From the NCBI GenBank assembly GCA_025399215.1, contig MU621229.1, positions 1,170 to 44,065 on the forward strand: DNA of 42,896 bases, read 5' to 3'. Both the position numbers and the translations under genes were made by a program. Shown here piece by piece: positions 1 through 12,598 of the stretch (its first letter is position 1; each line of letters begins with the position of its first letter). The notes below the pieces were generated by a model. The model did no database searches, had not been told where the DNA came from, and saw only the letters and a program-made list of their open reading frames with translations. Origin of the DNA: Globomyces pollinis-pini. Its lineage: Eukaryota > Chytridiomycota > Chytridiomycetes > Rhizophydiales > Globomycetaceae.

Positions 1-1633
1 ATACTTGTTTTCCATTGTAATTCTACTGGTTAGCCCTTCGATCCATCCCATTACAAGGTCCTTTATATCACACAAGTTGCCATTGAAGATTCTACTTGTT
101 AGCACAGCGTTTCACAACCAACACTCATATCAACTTGAAATGGATGAAAAGTATAATAACTACTTGATACTTGTTGGATTGGTAGTGTAACAATTTCAAT
201 ATGGATAACGTGCACATTCTTCAATACCAAAATCATGGATTACGTCTAAAACCACCTACAGATGTATGTTTTGGATGATATCTCACGAAATAATACACAT
301 CAATCATGGAACTCTGATTGGACACAAAAAATCAAATCATGACGATCCATTAAAAACCTACGGCGTGTCGATTGGACCAAAGCTTATTAAATTTCCATTT
401 CATATTTCTATTGCTGGCATGTGTGACAACCATTTTCCATGAATGGTACAAATATTTCGCTCGTATTCATCTGATTTGAATTGATTTATAGGTATTTAAG
501 TGGAAAGTAATTCCGACTCCCTTTAAACTTAAGATGGTGATGATGCCATTCCAGCTTCCCGTTTTTGTCCCCAACAATCTGATTATGGATCACGTTTCCA
601 ACAAAACAAAATTGATGTGTACTATACCACACATAATATCCAAAAAAATGATGCATCAGTGACTCTAGGGAGTTTTTGGTTTGAGATTCTGCGAGGCCTT
701 TCACTTGGGACTACAACCAATTACAGACTAACAATTATGGGTGAACGAAATACTTGAACTTAATTATACTGATTGGGGGAACGAAACAGGCTCTGTGGAA
801 CTTTTGAAGTACTGCTTCAGCCATTACAGTTGCCATTACACTTCAAAACTCTCCCATAGTGAATTTCTTTCTACGAGGCCTTTAACTTTGGACAATAATC
901 AATTACAATTTAACAGTTATGTTGTGGTTATTCATTGGGGTGAATCATAAACGTGTAATGGAAGGATATGAGGTCTGTCTGTAAAAATTGGACGCACAGT
1001 CGACAAACAGTACATAATTATGTGATTAGTAAGCAAGATTGATTGTTGAGAGAAATCCACGTCATATCAGCACCAATCGGATGACTTGTACAATTTAGCT
1101 CTTAATACAATAAGAGTCATGAGTTTCATTATCATTCATTTCCAAACTGAGGTCGGTATACAGTTCATGTTGACTCATCATCATATCAGGTCAATGAACA
1201 TTAGTGATTACTAGTTTATGTATTTATGACTGAAAGGCGAGTTGCATAAGTGCTAATAGCCTTTTGGAAATATTCCCGGTTACATGATACTCCAATTATT
1301 TCATTTCATGCTATTGTATGGGTGAGTTCAAGACGCGAAAAGTTAAATCATCGTGTGCCATGACATGAATCTACAGCAAAGTTCACTTTTGAAAAATATT
1401 TACGTTTACAGAAGGATTTTAGTATTTGTGCAAAGATACTCGAAATTTTCAGTACTCGGATGAACTGGGAGTTTTTCCAAGGAAGAAGAAACTAGACAAT
1501 AAGCTCTTAGATCAAGATGTTGATAGTGAATAGACGGTACAGCATTAGAATTTATAGTTTTTAATAAAATATTTATGGTAATTGGAAGTGATAGGTAGTA
1601 AAAAAAAGTAAAAATTGATGGACAAAAACTTTG
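1..1633. other. gene-poor stretch with degenerate repeats
   Basis: No reading frame here is convincing: the frames are short, of low quality, and do not join by the 24-36 nt introns seen elsewhere. Two imperfect duplications are visible. One pairs about 12-44 with about 78-112 (shared ATTCTACT and GTTAGC blocks). The other pairs about 693-745 with 875-925 (both begin GAGGCCTTT and share a CAATTACA-like block). It may be decayed mobile or subtelomeric DNA, or simply a long intergenic region. The last part is the 5' flank of the coiled-coil gene that starts at 1634. Confidence 0.5.
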
Positions 1634-4600
1634 ATGAAAAGAAAGTCCAGTATGAAATCTAATGTGGATAAAAGATTTAAAGAAGATCAATTGGACTTGG
1701 ATTCTTATTATTCTTCTTTATCTTCAATCATAAATACTTTATATACTACTTTAAATCAAGAAAACACTATCACTATATCACATAAAATTATATCATTACT
1801 ACAAAACAAATCTTTATTATCTTTACCAAATATATTAAATTCTTTATCTTTAGCTTTACCTATTCTATTCCCTACTAAAAATTATCCTATCTCCATATCT
1901 GTGATCTTTAATAATTTATTAGATTTATTAAATCATTCTTTAGATAATTTTAATAGTAATTATTCAATTTAAATAATAATGGTAGGTAACTCTTGGGATC
2001 TAGAATTAAATTATTTCATTTTATCAATCTCAAATCTATCAACTAATCAATTATTATTAAATTATCCTTACATCTTAAATGATAATACTATAAATGGCAG
2101 TACAACAGATTCTGATAAATCAATTGAAAACGATGCAAATCTGGACAATGAGTTTCAAAATAGCTTAATACCAGATTCTCAACCTTTTGGTGATTATATG
2201 TCCGATCAAGAGTCCATTTGTTTCACTCAACCTCTCTCTTTACAATATTTACCAGGTAACTCTATCCTATGATTAATTCAATGATGATAGGTATTTGATC
2301 TCTCTCTTTTGCTCATTCGATTACTATAGGTAATGATGCTTCCACTTTTCTTATATATAGATACTCCTGCTGATGTGGATTTGGTTAATATGAACGATTC
2401 AAACTATATGGAATTGTCTACGCCCAATAATTCAAACAGTCTTGATTTATCTACTTCAATTGAACCTACCTCTCTTGGTAATAATCGTCGATACTTACTA
2501 TAGACAATGTTAAACCATCAGATAGTAATGATCACTTTGACTCGTTCAGACAAAATACTAATGATGAAATGGATTCTCCAGTATTGAATACGGATGAACC
2601 CGATCTGTTGATTGACAATAATACGAAGAATATTGGTGTATTAAATTCACATTCTATGGATGAAAATTCTTGCAACTTACTTCAAACCCTCCAAACATAC
2701 GAAAACATGTTCCAAACCCTTAAATCACAAATTATTCAACAATCTCATCAACCTGAAATAAAATCACTCAAACAATACATCAACACCCTCAAAGCTGAAT
2801 TTAATCAAACACGCTCTGACTTGATGATTGAAAATCAAGCTAACTATATAGCTTTCCAATCATTACTTGAAACGTTACAAGATATATATCAAGATGAAAT
2901 GAAAAATATACATTCAGTCCGTCGGACTGTTGTTACACCTGGTTTGATTGAAAATGTAAGTGTTGTTTTATTTATTTTAGATGGACTCTCAACATGATCG
3001 TTCACTGGCACCACGACCGCCCTTGGATGAACCTGTAACTCTTTAATTATTAATTGTAGTTGAATCCCCAACCTGACCATTCAGTCACTCCACGTCCTTT
3101 TCATCCTGGCCCGGTAACCCTAAAAGCATTAATTATAGATACCATCATCTTATGACCCATCATTACACCAAGATCAATCATGTCAACTTGAACAACTTCA
3201 GGTATCCCAACAACACTAATCATAGCTTCAAATCGACCTATTACAAAAAGAAAATACTGCTAAGGATGGACTTGTATCTGAATTACAGGATCGACTATTG
3301 GAGTCCAGCACTGTCGATATGGGTATGGATGGTGATAGCAATGGTTTAGAGCGTTGGGATGCTGAAATTAATGATTTGAAACAAGGTCTAAATACCAAGG
3401 ATGCAGAAGTGACTGAACTGAAACAGGTTCTACATGCCAAAGATTTAGAAGTATCTGAACTGAAAGGAATTCTTCATGCCAAGGACATAGAATTGATTGA
3501 ATTGAATCATGCCAAAGATTCAGAACTGTCTGGATTGAAGGAGGTTCTACAGACCAAAGATTCAGAAATGACTGAATTGAAAGATGATCTCAGTGCCAAG
3601 GATGCAGAACTGACTGAATTCAAAGGTGTTCTACATATCAAAGATTCAGAAGTGGCTGATTTGAAAGTAATTCTACACGCCAAAGTTACAGAAGTGACTG
3701 AACTGAAGGAAATTTTGAATACCAAGGATTTGGAAGTGACTGAATTGAAGGATGTTGTGAGTATCAAGGATTCAGAAGTTGATGAATTGAAAGGTGCTCT
3801 TGAATCCAAGGATGCAGAAGTGACTGAACTAAAAGAAATTCTACATGAAAAAGATTCAGAATTGACCTATTTGAAGGGTATAGTGAATGCCAAAAATGCG
3901 GAATTGGCAGAAATGGTTGCCACGTTGAATACGAAGGATTCGGAGTTGACTTCATTGAATAACTTGTTGGAAGCTCACGACCTAAAATTATCTGAAATGG
4001 CATCGGCATTGAGTGCTAAAGAGTTACAATTGTCAGAATTGAATAGTGTTCTAAAAGTGAAAGAGGTGCAATTAGAGGAATTATCACTAGCTAAAGATGT
4101 AGAGATATCTAATTTGAATTCAACCATCATTGCCAAAGATTTGGAATTGAAGACTATCGTATCTTCAAAGCAACCGGAACTTCAAATTAGCCAGCAAAGT
4201 GAAACTGATCCGGACATGCAGATGGAAGTAATGAATGAAGAATCAAATCAAGTAAAATCTGAAAATGAAATGAAATACAAATTTGAATCACAAGAATCTA
4301 TAGTAACCCAACCCGAATCTGATTCTATTCAACCTAAATATGAACTCATATCTGAAATTCAAACCCAATCTAGTATCAGTAACGAATTTGAAGAACTAGA
4401 AACCATGTGCACCAAAATCGATCTCGAATGGAAACAAAAATATACTACTTTAACACAACAAACCACACTTTTACAAAATCAACTGACTCAATCACAATCA
4501 CGGATTCAACAACTTCAAGCCGATCTGATACACCGTGATCAAATCATCAACGATAAACTGCAACTGGAGATGGAATTGACTACATACTTGTCTGAACGAT

Positions 4601-7600
4601 GTGCCAAAATCCAAGAACTTGAAGGTTCTAATATCGAAATGCAATCCTTATTTGATCAAATTAAATTACATCATGCTTATTTACAATCTCAAGTTGCCAG
4701 AGTTTCTCAACTTGAAACAACAGTTAATGACACTCAGACTGAAAATGAACGATTGATAGCTACGGTAGAACAATCCAAGAAGGATATGCAACAAGTATTT
4801 TGTTTAAAGTGTTTATTGTAGGTTGTTGATGATATGAATGAACAACGGTTGTTACATGAAGGGCGAGTTGGTGAGATGCAGGGTCAGATCGATGAAGGTA
4901 CTTTGGAGCGTGTGAGCCTAACTGATACTGTTGTGGCCTTGGAGCGTGATCTTGCCGATCGACAACTTACCTGTGATCGTTTACAGGTAGAAATGGACCA
5001 ATTTGAACTTTTAAGTAAGGAGCAGTTGGAAATTATTACGAAACTCGAGGTGGAATTGAAGACGGGTGTTTCGGATATGGAGACAGTGCGCGAGGAGTTG
5101 GTTGAAGTGCGTGGACAGCATGACTCTGTGATAAGCCAACTTGATAGTGCACGTCTACGTATCAGTGAATTGGAATCGGATTTGAAGCGTGTGCAGAATG
5201 ATTTGGATGAGCGTGTACTTGTCCATCAACAGCTTTTGGAAACTCATACAGCTTTGGAGGCAGATTTGGTAACTGTGCGGGCCGAGCTGGCGACTGCTGT
5301 TGAGGAATTGGGTCTCGTTCGATCAACCAATCTTGAATCTATAGAACAAATCCGCATACTTGAAGACCATTGTCAACAATACAAAACTGAATCTGAAACC
5401 CTTGTGAATCAGAAAATGGAACTTGAGACTCAACTTACTGGTGTTCAAGATGAAATTTTAATGTTGCAAAATCATGTTGAAACCGTCAAGGCTGAATTGA
5501 AGGTTAAGGATGATTCTGTATGTGAAATGGAGGTTGCGCGTGATACAGCACTGACTGAACTTGTTGGCTTACGTGGTCGTATGGATGAATTGTTGGTCGA
5601 TATTGAAACTATTCGTGGTGATTTGAACATTTGTCGTGAAGAGAATACCGAGTTGGTTCGAATGCGATCGACTCTGGATGATCAGATCGTGGCTAAGGAT
5701 GCAGCTGCCGTAGTATTGCAGACTCGTGTTGATGAATTGGAAACTAATGAAGTGGCGATCCAAGGTGATTTGGGGCGTCGAGTGAACGAGGTGGATGTTT
5801 TGACTGCTGATTTGGCGGCTGTGCGTGAACAATGTAGTGCGTTGGTGTTGGCTGTAGATGCAGCTGTATCGGAACGTCAATCAGTAGTTGATACTTTTGA
5901 ATCCAGAATCAGTCAGATGAGTGCTTCGATGGATGATCGTGATCAACAACTAGAACTTCTTAAAAGTGAAAATAGTACATTGCAATCACAACTTGATGAA
6001 TTAAATGCAACTATCCAAACACATGAACAAGATATGTTACTGTTGCAGGCGTCGAAAACGGTACTTGAAGAACAGTTGGTGATAATGAAGAATGAAGTTG
6101 TGGAATGGCAGAACAAGAATGATGAATTGCTTAGTCAAGTATCTACTGCCCAACATGATTTGGAAACCAAAACGAAGGAATGTACTACATACTGTGATCA
6201 ACTGCAAGCACAGACTGAACAGTGTACAGAATTAAAAGCACAATATCAACAAGTTGATACTCTACATTCTGCACTACAAACCCAATTGAATGCATTACAA
6301 ATCGATATGAATGTGCAAACGGAAACTATACAAGTTTTAAAGAAGGAAATCGAAAACAAGAATGAAATCATCAAATTTAATGAAAGTGAATATCATACAT
6401 TGAATGAAATGTTTGAAGGACGAGTTACTGAAATGGATGCCCTTTTGGTCCAAACTAAACAATTACAAGATGAGAATTCAAAGTATGTGGAGCAACTTGG
6501 AAAGTACCGTGATGATATCCAGCAATTGAATAATACGTTATCTGAACGTGAGCGTGTTTTGAACGAGACTATGGTGGAGAAGATTGCTCAAGATGATAAA
6601 CTCAGGTTGGGTGAAGAGTCCATTATGAAGATGAGATCAGAACTGGAAGCAGTACATGCGCAGCTTGATGGGTATCGATGTGAGCTTGAGGAAGTCAAGG
6701 TGAAGATAGCTGAACGTGATTTGGAAATTCAACGATTGGAGTCTTTGGATAAGGAGCGACAACAGATGTTGTTGGATGTGACATCAAAAAGTCAGCAATT
6801 GATTGATGTGTTGGAAAAAGAGAAGGATGATGCTGTTCGTAGACATGCTAGTATTATTGAAGAAACGGAACAATTGAAGGTGTCAAAGAACAAGGTTGAA
6901 AATGATTTGAAGACGATGGAGATTGAATTGAATGGATTAAGGAAAGTTCGATTAGATGGTCAAGCACAAAATTCAGCATTAGCCAAACAAATTAATGTAC
7001 TGCGACAAGAAATCACATTGTTGCGTGGTCAAGAGACGTTGATTAATCTTGGTCAAGATGTGGATCCTGTACATGTAATTGTTCCACCCATTGCAAGAAA
7101 ACGAAAACCATTAAATTCAAATGCAAATGCGAATTTAAATATCATTCCTGAACATCAATCACCACCACCGCCTACCGAAACAATAGTTAAAAAAGAACAA
7201 AGTATAATTTTTGTAAATTGGTAACTTGTAGAGCGTAATCGAACTCGGAAACGACGAGAATCTATGTTATTGGATACAAATGGTGAGCAAGGTATGGATC
7301 TCCTAGTTTATGCTTTAGATGTGGATATGGAAGTGGAAAATCAAACACCAACAAAATCCGAGCAAGGCATTGAAGGTTTGACTATTTCTTTATTATTGAT
7401 GATTTAGATGCTACACCTACTCGAACACCATCGAAATCAACCACACCTGAATCTACAAAGAAAACCCGGTTCATGAATGCAAAGTATATTATTTGTTTCA
7501 GTGGGTTTAAAGAAAAATCTAAATTTGATGCTTCTTTACGAAATGTATAATAATTACCTATTTATTGTAGGAATTGATGCTTGCTTGTAAACGATTGCCG

Positions 7601-8116
7601 GATGTATTTATCTTATCGGGGGGTGAAGGAAAAGATGAATATAACACAAAAATCACACATATGATATGTCCACCTAGTAAATACTCGTTATGTTGAATCT
7701 ATAGAGACTAAAACTTTGAAAACTTTGGCAGCAGTGTTGAGTGGAGCATGGCTAATAACCGACCCCAATTGGATATTAGAATCAGCTAAAGCGAAAAGTT
7801 GGTTACCCGAAACAGCATTTGGAACGCAGCAGTTGAATAATCCTTTCAAGGATAAAAAAGTGTACATGACTAGTGGATTTTGTAATTTAGCAAATGAAAA
7901 GAATAAGACTGCTTCCCAATACCCGAACTTTTTGAGGTTGCTGTGGGGTACCTGTTCTGGTGGTTCATTTGCGGATTCACCTGAAGAAGCTGATTTTGTT
8001 ATGACTGTTGATTCTGATCCAAAGTAAGTTTTTATTCAAATTTTATGGTTAGCGAATATTCGAATCGGTTGACATGGATAACATTCACAAGTATGATTCC
8101 TTTCAGATCTGGATAA
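1634..8116 (+). CDS. giant coiled-coil protein with C-terminal BRCT domains
   Basis: Model of 2007 aa and 14 introns (1956-1985, 2256-2360, 2478-2503, 2956-2980, 3035-3059, 3114-3138, 3202-3225, 4795-4821, 7202-7231, 7292-7318, 7376-7407, 7545-7570, 7677-7704, 8024-8052). The first ATG (MKRKSS) opens a helical Ser/Leu-rich N-terminus and an acidic linker. A regular 14-residue repeat follows (nt 3385-4150; core AKDxEVTELK), then about 900 residues of unbroken coiled coil (nt 4420-7060). A basic segment after the intron ending at 7231 (RNRTRKRRES) and a Thr/Ser/Pro stretch precede two BRCT-like modules. The first runs from about KYIICFSGFK to AVLSGAWLITDPNWI; the second starts near KKVYMTSGFC. 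BRCT domains usually bind phosphoproteins in DNA repair or mitosis, so a nuclear or spindle/centrosome scaffold is an inference. I do not recognise the family. The last exon (to 8116) rests on one intron and is the weakest part. Confidence 0.82.
2256..2360 (+). other. composite intron of three abutting GT-AG units
   Basis: The reading frame requires all 105 nt to be removed. The segment divides exactly into GT...AG units 2256-2290 (35 nt), 2291-2329 (39 nt) and 2330-2360 (31 nt), with no exon base between them. Keeping the middle unit would introduce a TGA. It is either one unusually long intron with internal AG|GT tetramers, or a stepwise-spliced series with zero-length exons. Confidence 0.6.
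2981..3138 (+). repeat. tandem exon-intron duplication, 2 x 79 bp
   Basis: Two adjacent units each hold a 54-nt exon and a 25-nt intron: 2981-3034 plus 3035-3059, and 3060-3113 plus 3114-3138. By hand alignment the introns agree at 19 of 25 positions and the exons at 28 of 54. The two 18-residue peptides share a Q-x-D-x-S...PRP pattern. This suggests an old tandem duplication of an exon together with its intron. Confidence 0.55.
3385..4150 (+). repeat. 42-bp coding repeats (14-residue coiled-coil repeats)
   Basis: About 18 imperfect copies of a 14-residue unit (consensus near AKDSEVTELKxxLx) lie in tandem in the coiled-coil protein. Fourteen residues equal two heptads, so length change by whole repeats keeps the coiled-coil register. 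One copy near nt 3480-3520 is shortened. Copies diverge toward the 3' end. Confidence 0.85.
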
Positions 8117-8190
8117 TATTCTTCATAACCAATCCTTTTTCCAACGTTAAAAGTAATGAATAAAATTCGAATATAGTAGTTACAAAAAAT

Positions 8191-9037
8191 TTATTGTATT
8201 GATTTTGAGAAAGAAATGTTTGATTTTGTTTTATGATCAGCTGGATTAGCTGCTAGTTCATACATTGTGATTATTGGATCACGATTCAACTGAAAGCATT
8301 AGTTATAGATCTTACTGCTGTGTATTCACCTTTGAAACCCAAGTAGGTTATTCGAGTAACATCATCTCCAAAATTTGATGGTATGTAAATCGTTATATTC
8401 CGTACACTATCAGTTAATATCAATTATTTCAATATGTACTTTGAAAATTTGGTGAGTTTTGTAGGATATTCAGGGATAATATTTTGAGGGACTGATTGAA
8501 TCAAATCCCATTCTTGGGTAGGTTCAATTGAATCAACTGTATCAAAATCCACATCTTGTCGATTTATAAATCTATTTTGGTATAAAATATCAATGTTTCC
8601 TTACACTTTCATTTGTGATGGTGCACTATAAAATTAATAAACTATTGGGTGAATTGAATATAATGGATGATAGATATAAAGTTAGTGTATGATATTACGT
8701 TTCGTCATTGAATCCCAAGATAGCTATTGATTTAAGTTTTATAGAACTTGTAAATGGAATTTGAATTATCAACGTCTCATCACTATCACTTTCCAAATAA
8801 TGAACTTGATCAAATCGGTTTTCCCAAGTTTTAAATATCAGCTTTGCATTTCTATCCATATAAAAGAAGGTAACTTTACCTAATGGAAGTTTAACTGGTT
8901 GTAATTTACCTTATATCAACAGCGTTCAAACATTGGACTCCATCAAGATCGATTTGACTGTAGAGTGTGAATTCCTCCCCTCTTTCCAGCTCTGAATGAT
9001 CACATTCTGTTCCACAACTTGGTCCATGAGGTGGCAT
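8191..9037 (-). CDS. PITHD1: PITH-domain protein (PITHD1-like)
   Basis: Model of 207 aa with introns at 8852-8909, 8626-8698, 8572-8604, 8407-8439 and 8290-8315. It starts MPPHGPSCGTECDH, like PITHD1 proteins, and continues with the PITH core: YSQIDLDGVQCLNA, then FKTWENRFD, ESDSDETLIIQIPF, KLKSIAILGF, TKFSNVRNITIYIPSNFG, TYLGFKGEYT and the closing ANPADHK. The PITH fold interacts with the proteasome in thioredoxin-like TXNL1, but this protein has no thioredoxin domain. Its length is close to human PITHD1 (about 210 aa). It is convergent with the coiled-coil gene, only 74 bp apart. The 58-nt first intron is a composite of two GT-AG units; the 73-nt intron has no such internal junction. Confidence 0.93.
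8852..8909 (-). other. composite intron of two abutting GT-AG units
   Basis: On the minus strand the 58-nt interval consists of a 30-nt GT...AG unit (8909-8880) followed directly by a 28-nt GT...AG unit (8879-8852). Removing both joins the exons in frame (DI-R-NAKLIFKTW), which matches the PITH domain. Removing only the first leaves a stop. Confidence 0.6.
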
Positions 9038-9217
9038 AAAAAATTGTGAAGTCTTAGAACACACGTCCATAACAAATCATATCAAGATGTTTTATGGTAG
9101 TATCGTGCATCTTATCATAAACATATAGGGGAAGTGTTATTTCTTTATTCAATTAATTATTCAAAAAGATATTCGTATGTGTGTTGAAAGATTATTCGTG
9201 TATTGTTAATCTATCCA

Positions 9218-10650
9218 CTATTGGACTGGAGTTGATTCATTCTCATTACCTATTGGCGCATCATTGCTCAAAGGTGCTTGGGGGTTTTGCTCTGGAATAG
9301 GGGCTGTTGGATTATCATCCTTGGTTGGGGTAAGGTCCGTGACAAACTTGGTTGCCCATTCAAATAGATTATCCCCTATATCTTTCATAACACCTTCCAC
9401 ATTTTTGAACATTAATTTGCATGCATGATCATTCCAGGCATTTGCTTCCTCGCTGGATTGCGTTGAAAATTGAAGAGCGCGTTTAAATTGACTTTCGATT
9501 TTCTAAGTTTAGAATCATATCCTATACCATATCAGAGAATAGTTCAGATCCAATTTGTCTCACTATTGATTAATCTTCTATACAATGGTTACCAATTTTG
9601 TAGTATATCAATGCCACCGATCTTAAATTATGCTCATCAATATCGCGTATATCTTTAGCTTTAATTAAGCACTGGTTGAATCAGAAGAGATCAATTTACT
9701 GTCACAACTGTAGACTTGACCACAATCAAATACAATAAAAGGTACATTTTTGAGTTTTGTACATCTTGTTTCTCCCAAATAGGTTGTTCATTTTCCCACA
9801 AATAATTCTTTGGCATTGTAGAAGTAGAATCAAAAAGGTAGCCTTTAATGGTGTTGATAATATTTTTCGATAGACTGGAGACATTCAACTAAAGAGCATT
9901 CATATGAGCAATAAATTACCTTTGTAATGGCTTCAGCAATTCCTGTGAGAGCTTTCGCATAACTAGTGGTCTGAATTTTAGATGGCTTTTTGTTGAACAA
10001 AGACAATTTGTCTTTGATTAGAAAGTCAACACCTTCTGAACCAAGCGCCAATAACTCAGAATAAGCAACCTTGAATGCTGGATCTTCTGATATCATGGTG
10101 GCTATGTCTGTTTGGATAATGGTCATGACAGATTTCTTTCCTTTCTTGTTCTTTGACACTTCCATAGCTCGATACTAAACAGTAAATAAACAATTGCTTT
10201 ACTTTCTTTGAAAACCTTAGAGCAGCGATGACGAAATATATTATCACCCTCCATCGTTTTTGAACTAATTTGGTTGAATCAAAACGTGAATTGTTGAGGG
10301 TTTTCATGAATATTTGTCCACTCTTTACCGTATATTTAGCTTTATCGATTTGCTTTATCTGAAAGTTCTCATATCTTTTGCGTCGTTCCATAATCATTCT
10401 ATCTGACAAATGATTTAAGGTTTTGTCACGTACCTAATCTGTCCATTTTGTCTGGGACTGCATTTTGCATAACTGCTTGTTGAAGCTGTAGTGATTGCAA
10501 AGCCATCGATTGCATATACCCCAAAGTTTTGTTTAAATCAATTGGAACGGTTTCCTTTGGACTTAATTCATGATTTCTTTGGTGTATCCTTTTGTAATTT
10601 TCAACCTTCCGTCTAATTTGATTTAATCTAGTTTCCCATATATCTTCCAT
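9218..10650 (-). CDS. uncharacterised helical protein
   Basis: Model of 419 aa; introns 10403-10433, 10175-10202, 9889-9919, 9672-9699, 9563-9592 and 9503-9527. It starts MEDIWETRLNQIRRKVENY and is largely helical. Residues near VQKRWRVIIYFVIAALRFSKK look like an IQ-type or hydrophobic helix. A soluble helical part follows (ALTGIAEAITKLNVSSLSKNI...), and the C-terminus is Pro/Asn/Glu-rich. I do not recognise a family. It is head-to-head with a TSNAXIP1-like gene, with only 76 bp between start codons, so the two probably share a promoter. A ciliary role is therefore possible but is only guilt by association. The fourth intron acceptor (9672) was chosen because the alternative 41-nt intron runs into a stop. 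Confidence 0.75.
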
Positions 10651-10726
10651 TATGATCTAGGTATAAAATTTGATAGAAGGGTGACATCACTTACACTCTC
10701 AAACTCACCTTAATTTTCCCAACGAA
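10651..10726. promoter_or_regulatory. 76-bp divergent promoter region
   Basis: This gap separates the start codons of two divergent genes (helical protein, minus; TSNAXIP1-like, plus). It must hold both 5' UTRs and core promoters. It is AT-rich, with TATAAAATT near 10661 as a possible TATA-like element. No other motif is evident. Confidence 0.4.
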
Positions 10727-12401
10727 ATGGATGCAGATATAAATGTACATTTATTTTAATTATAATTTTTATAGAGATGGAGGACAATTGGTGCAACTAC
10801 CACATACTCGCATCCTTTACTTCGAACCCATTTCACCGCCAATTCACCTCATTCGAGAATAGCTAAAGGTTCTTATAAAACTCCACCATCAACAAATTCA
10901 AAGATGAAAAAAGCAAAGCAAGAATCTCTTGGAGAAATATTAGATAGATTTTCAAATGGACAGAAACGTGATGTCCTAGATTTGTCTGGCACAAAAGGGC
11001 ATTTAAACGCTCAACATGCCAATAAAACTTATCAAATGAATTTTAAACCTAAACCCGCACTTTTTGGACAAAATAAACCAATCAAAGGCAAAGATGATTT
11101 AGGTGTTGGTGAAATGGTGGACGTATTGGAAAAGTTTGATACCATTAAACTAAAAAACAAACCAGTTATGGTAGAAAGAGATGAAATACCAAAGATTATA
11201 ATCAAAGATTCCATTACGTCCAATCCAACCAATGATTTGGTACGCAAATTGAAACCAAAACCATCTCATTTGAAATTCTTACCTCATACACAACTATTTT
11301 TAACCAAATTCGATCAATTTAAAAACAGTTCTAAAATAGAAAATAGTATATTTCGAGAAGGGAAGCATTTAAAACATAATGACCAACCCAAATCAGATCA
11401 ATTGGCGAAATATTACGATTTCATTTCCAAAGAGTTAGAAGCCAATAATTGTCCACAGAAAGGACCTAATTTGAAAAGACTTTGTGTATATGCAGCATGC
11501 TTTGAACAAATAATACAAGAGTTTACAACCTATGGACCTATATTGGCTGAAATTAAAGTATCATTACTAATGTACTGAACTTAGAATGAATACGATCGAA
11601 TTATATCTAGTTATCAGACAAATGAACAAGAGTTTGTATTTCTGCGAACAAAGGTAGAATCTATCAATACTTAAACTCTTAGGTCCAAAAACTCTTGGCA
11701 CAGAATGAAAATAGGATGCTACTAAAATTTGAAAAACAAAATAGCAAGGAACTTCAAAAGAAAATTATTCAATTAACTGAGGAGAATAACAAGTATGAAT
11801 GAACACTATGTTAAACTCAGGATAAAATCAGAGATGGTCTATAAACTATCTATATATGCATGCTATTTACCTGAATCTTTCACTCGAGAGCGTCAAAAAA
11901 CAGACTCAAGTAAAAACTTATTGACTCACATCAAGTATTAAATGAGCTAGGTATTAATTTAATTCAATAATCAGCCAGATAATAAGAAAATGTTTGAACA
12001 CGGTAGTGATCCTTTATCTATAAAAGATGGAATTATCAATGAAAGAGATATGCTCATCAAGGAAAAATTAGAAGAAATAGAGCACTTGAAAAAACAACAA
12101 GAGACTGAATTTGTTCCTCGAATCACAAAAGAAAAGCTCGAAGAAACTTTACATATTTTACAAGTTAATATTCTTCGTTATTAAAGAATAGGAAAAATAT
12201 GACAGATATAGTATTGAGAATAAGAAACTGGAAGAGGATTACTTGCAATTAAAAGACACTGCAAAGTCTTTGGAAACTCAACTGAGGGAAAAAGAGCAAC
12301 AGTATCAGTTTTTGGTGGCTGAATACAGGTTTGTGTTTATGTTACTTAACTATTCTAGCGAACTTAATGAATCTATAAACAAAAATAAAGACAACGTATA
12401 A
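10727..12401 (+). CDS. TSNAXIP1-like ciliary coiled-coil protein
   Basis: Model of 482 aa; introns 10745-10774, 11558-11584, 11654-11682, 11793-11820, 11910-11935, 11951-11978, 12164-12191 and 12329-12358. After a basic disordered N-terminus, residues around KRLCVYAACFEQIIQEFTTY and ILAEIKNEYDRIISSY match the N-terminal domain of translin-associated factor X-interacting protein 1. A long coiled coil follows (LLAQNENRMLLKFEKQ..., ERDMLIKEKLEEIEHLKKQ...). The family occurs in ciliated eukaryotes, so this gene suggests a flagellated stage. The ATG at 10727 gives a 6-codon first exon before a 30-nt intron. The assignment rests on motif recognition, not an alignment. Confidence 0.75.
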
Positions 12402-12598
12402 CTAATTAATTATTCGTATTTTTTATTAAATGGAAGTTTTCTAATGAATTGGTATTCGCTAATTACTGATAATTGTTGTGGTGGTATAACGAAACGCGCT
12501 AAAGTTAGAAATCTCCACACTAAATTCATCCACCCTACCAACGAATTTCACTTTCAAAAACAAACGTTCAACACTCATATTAATTCCGACTACATAAA

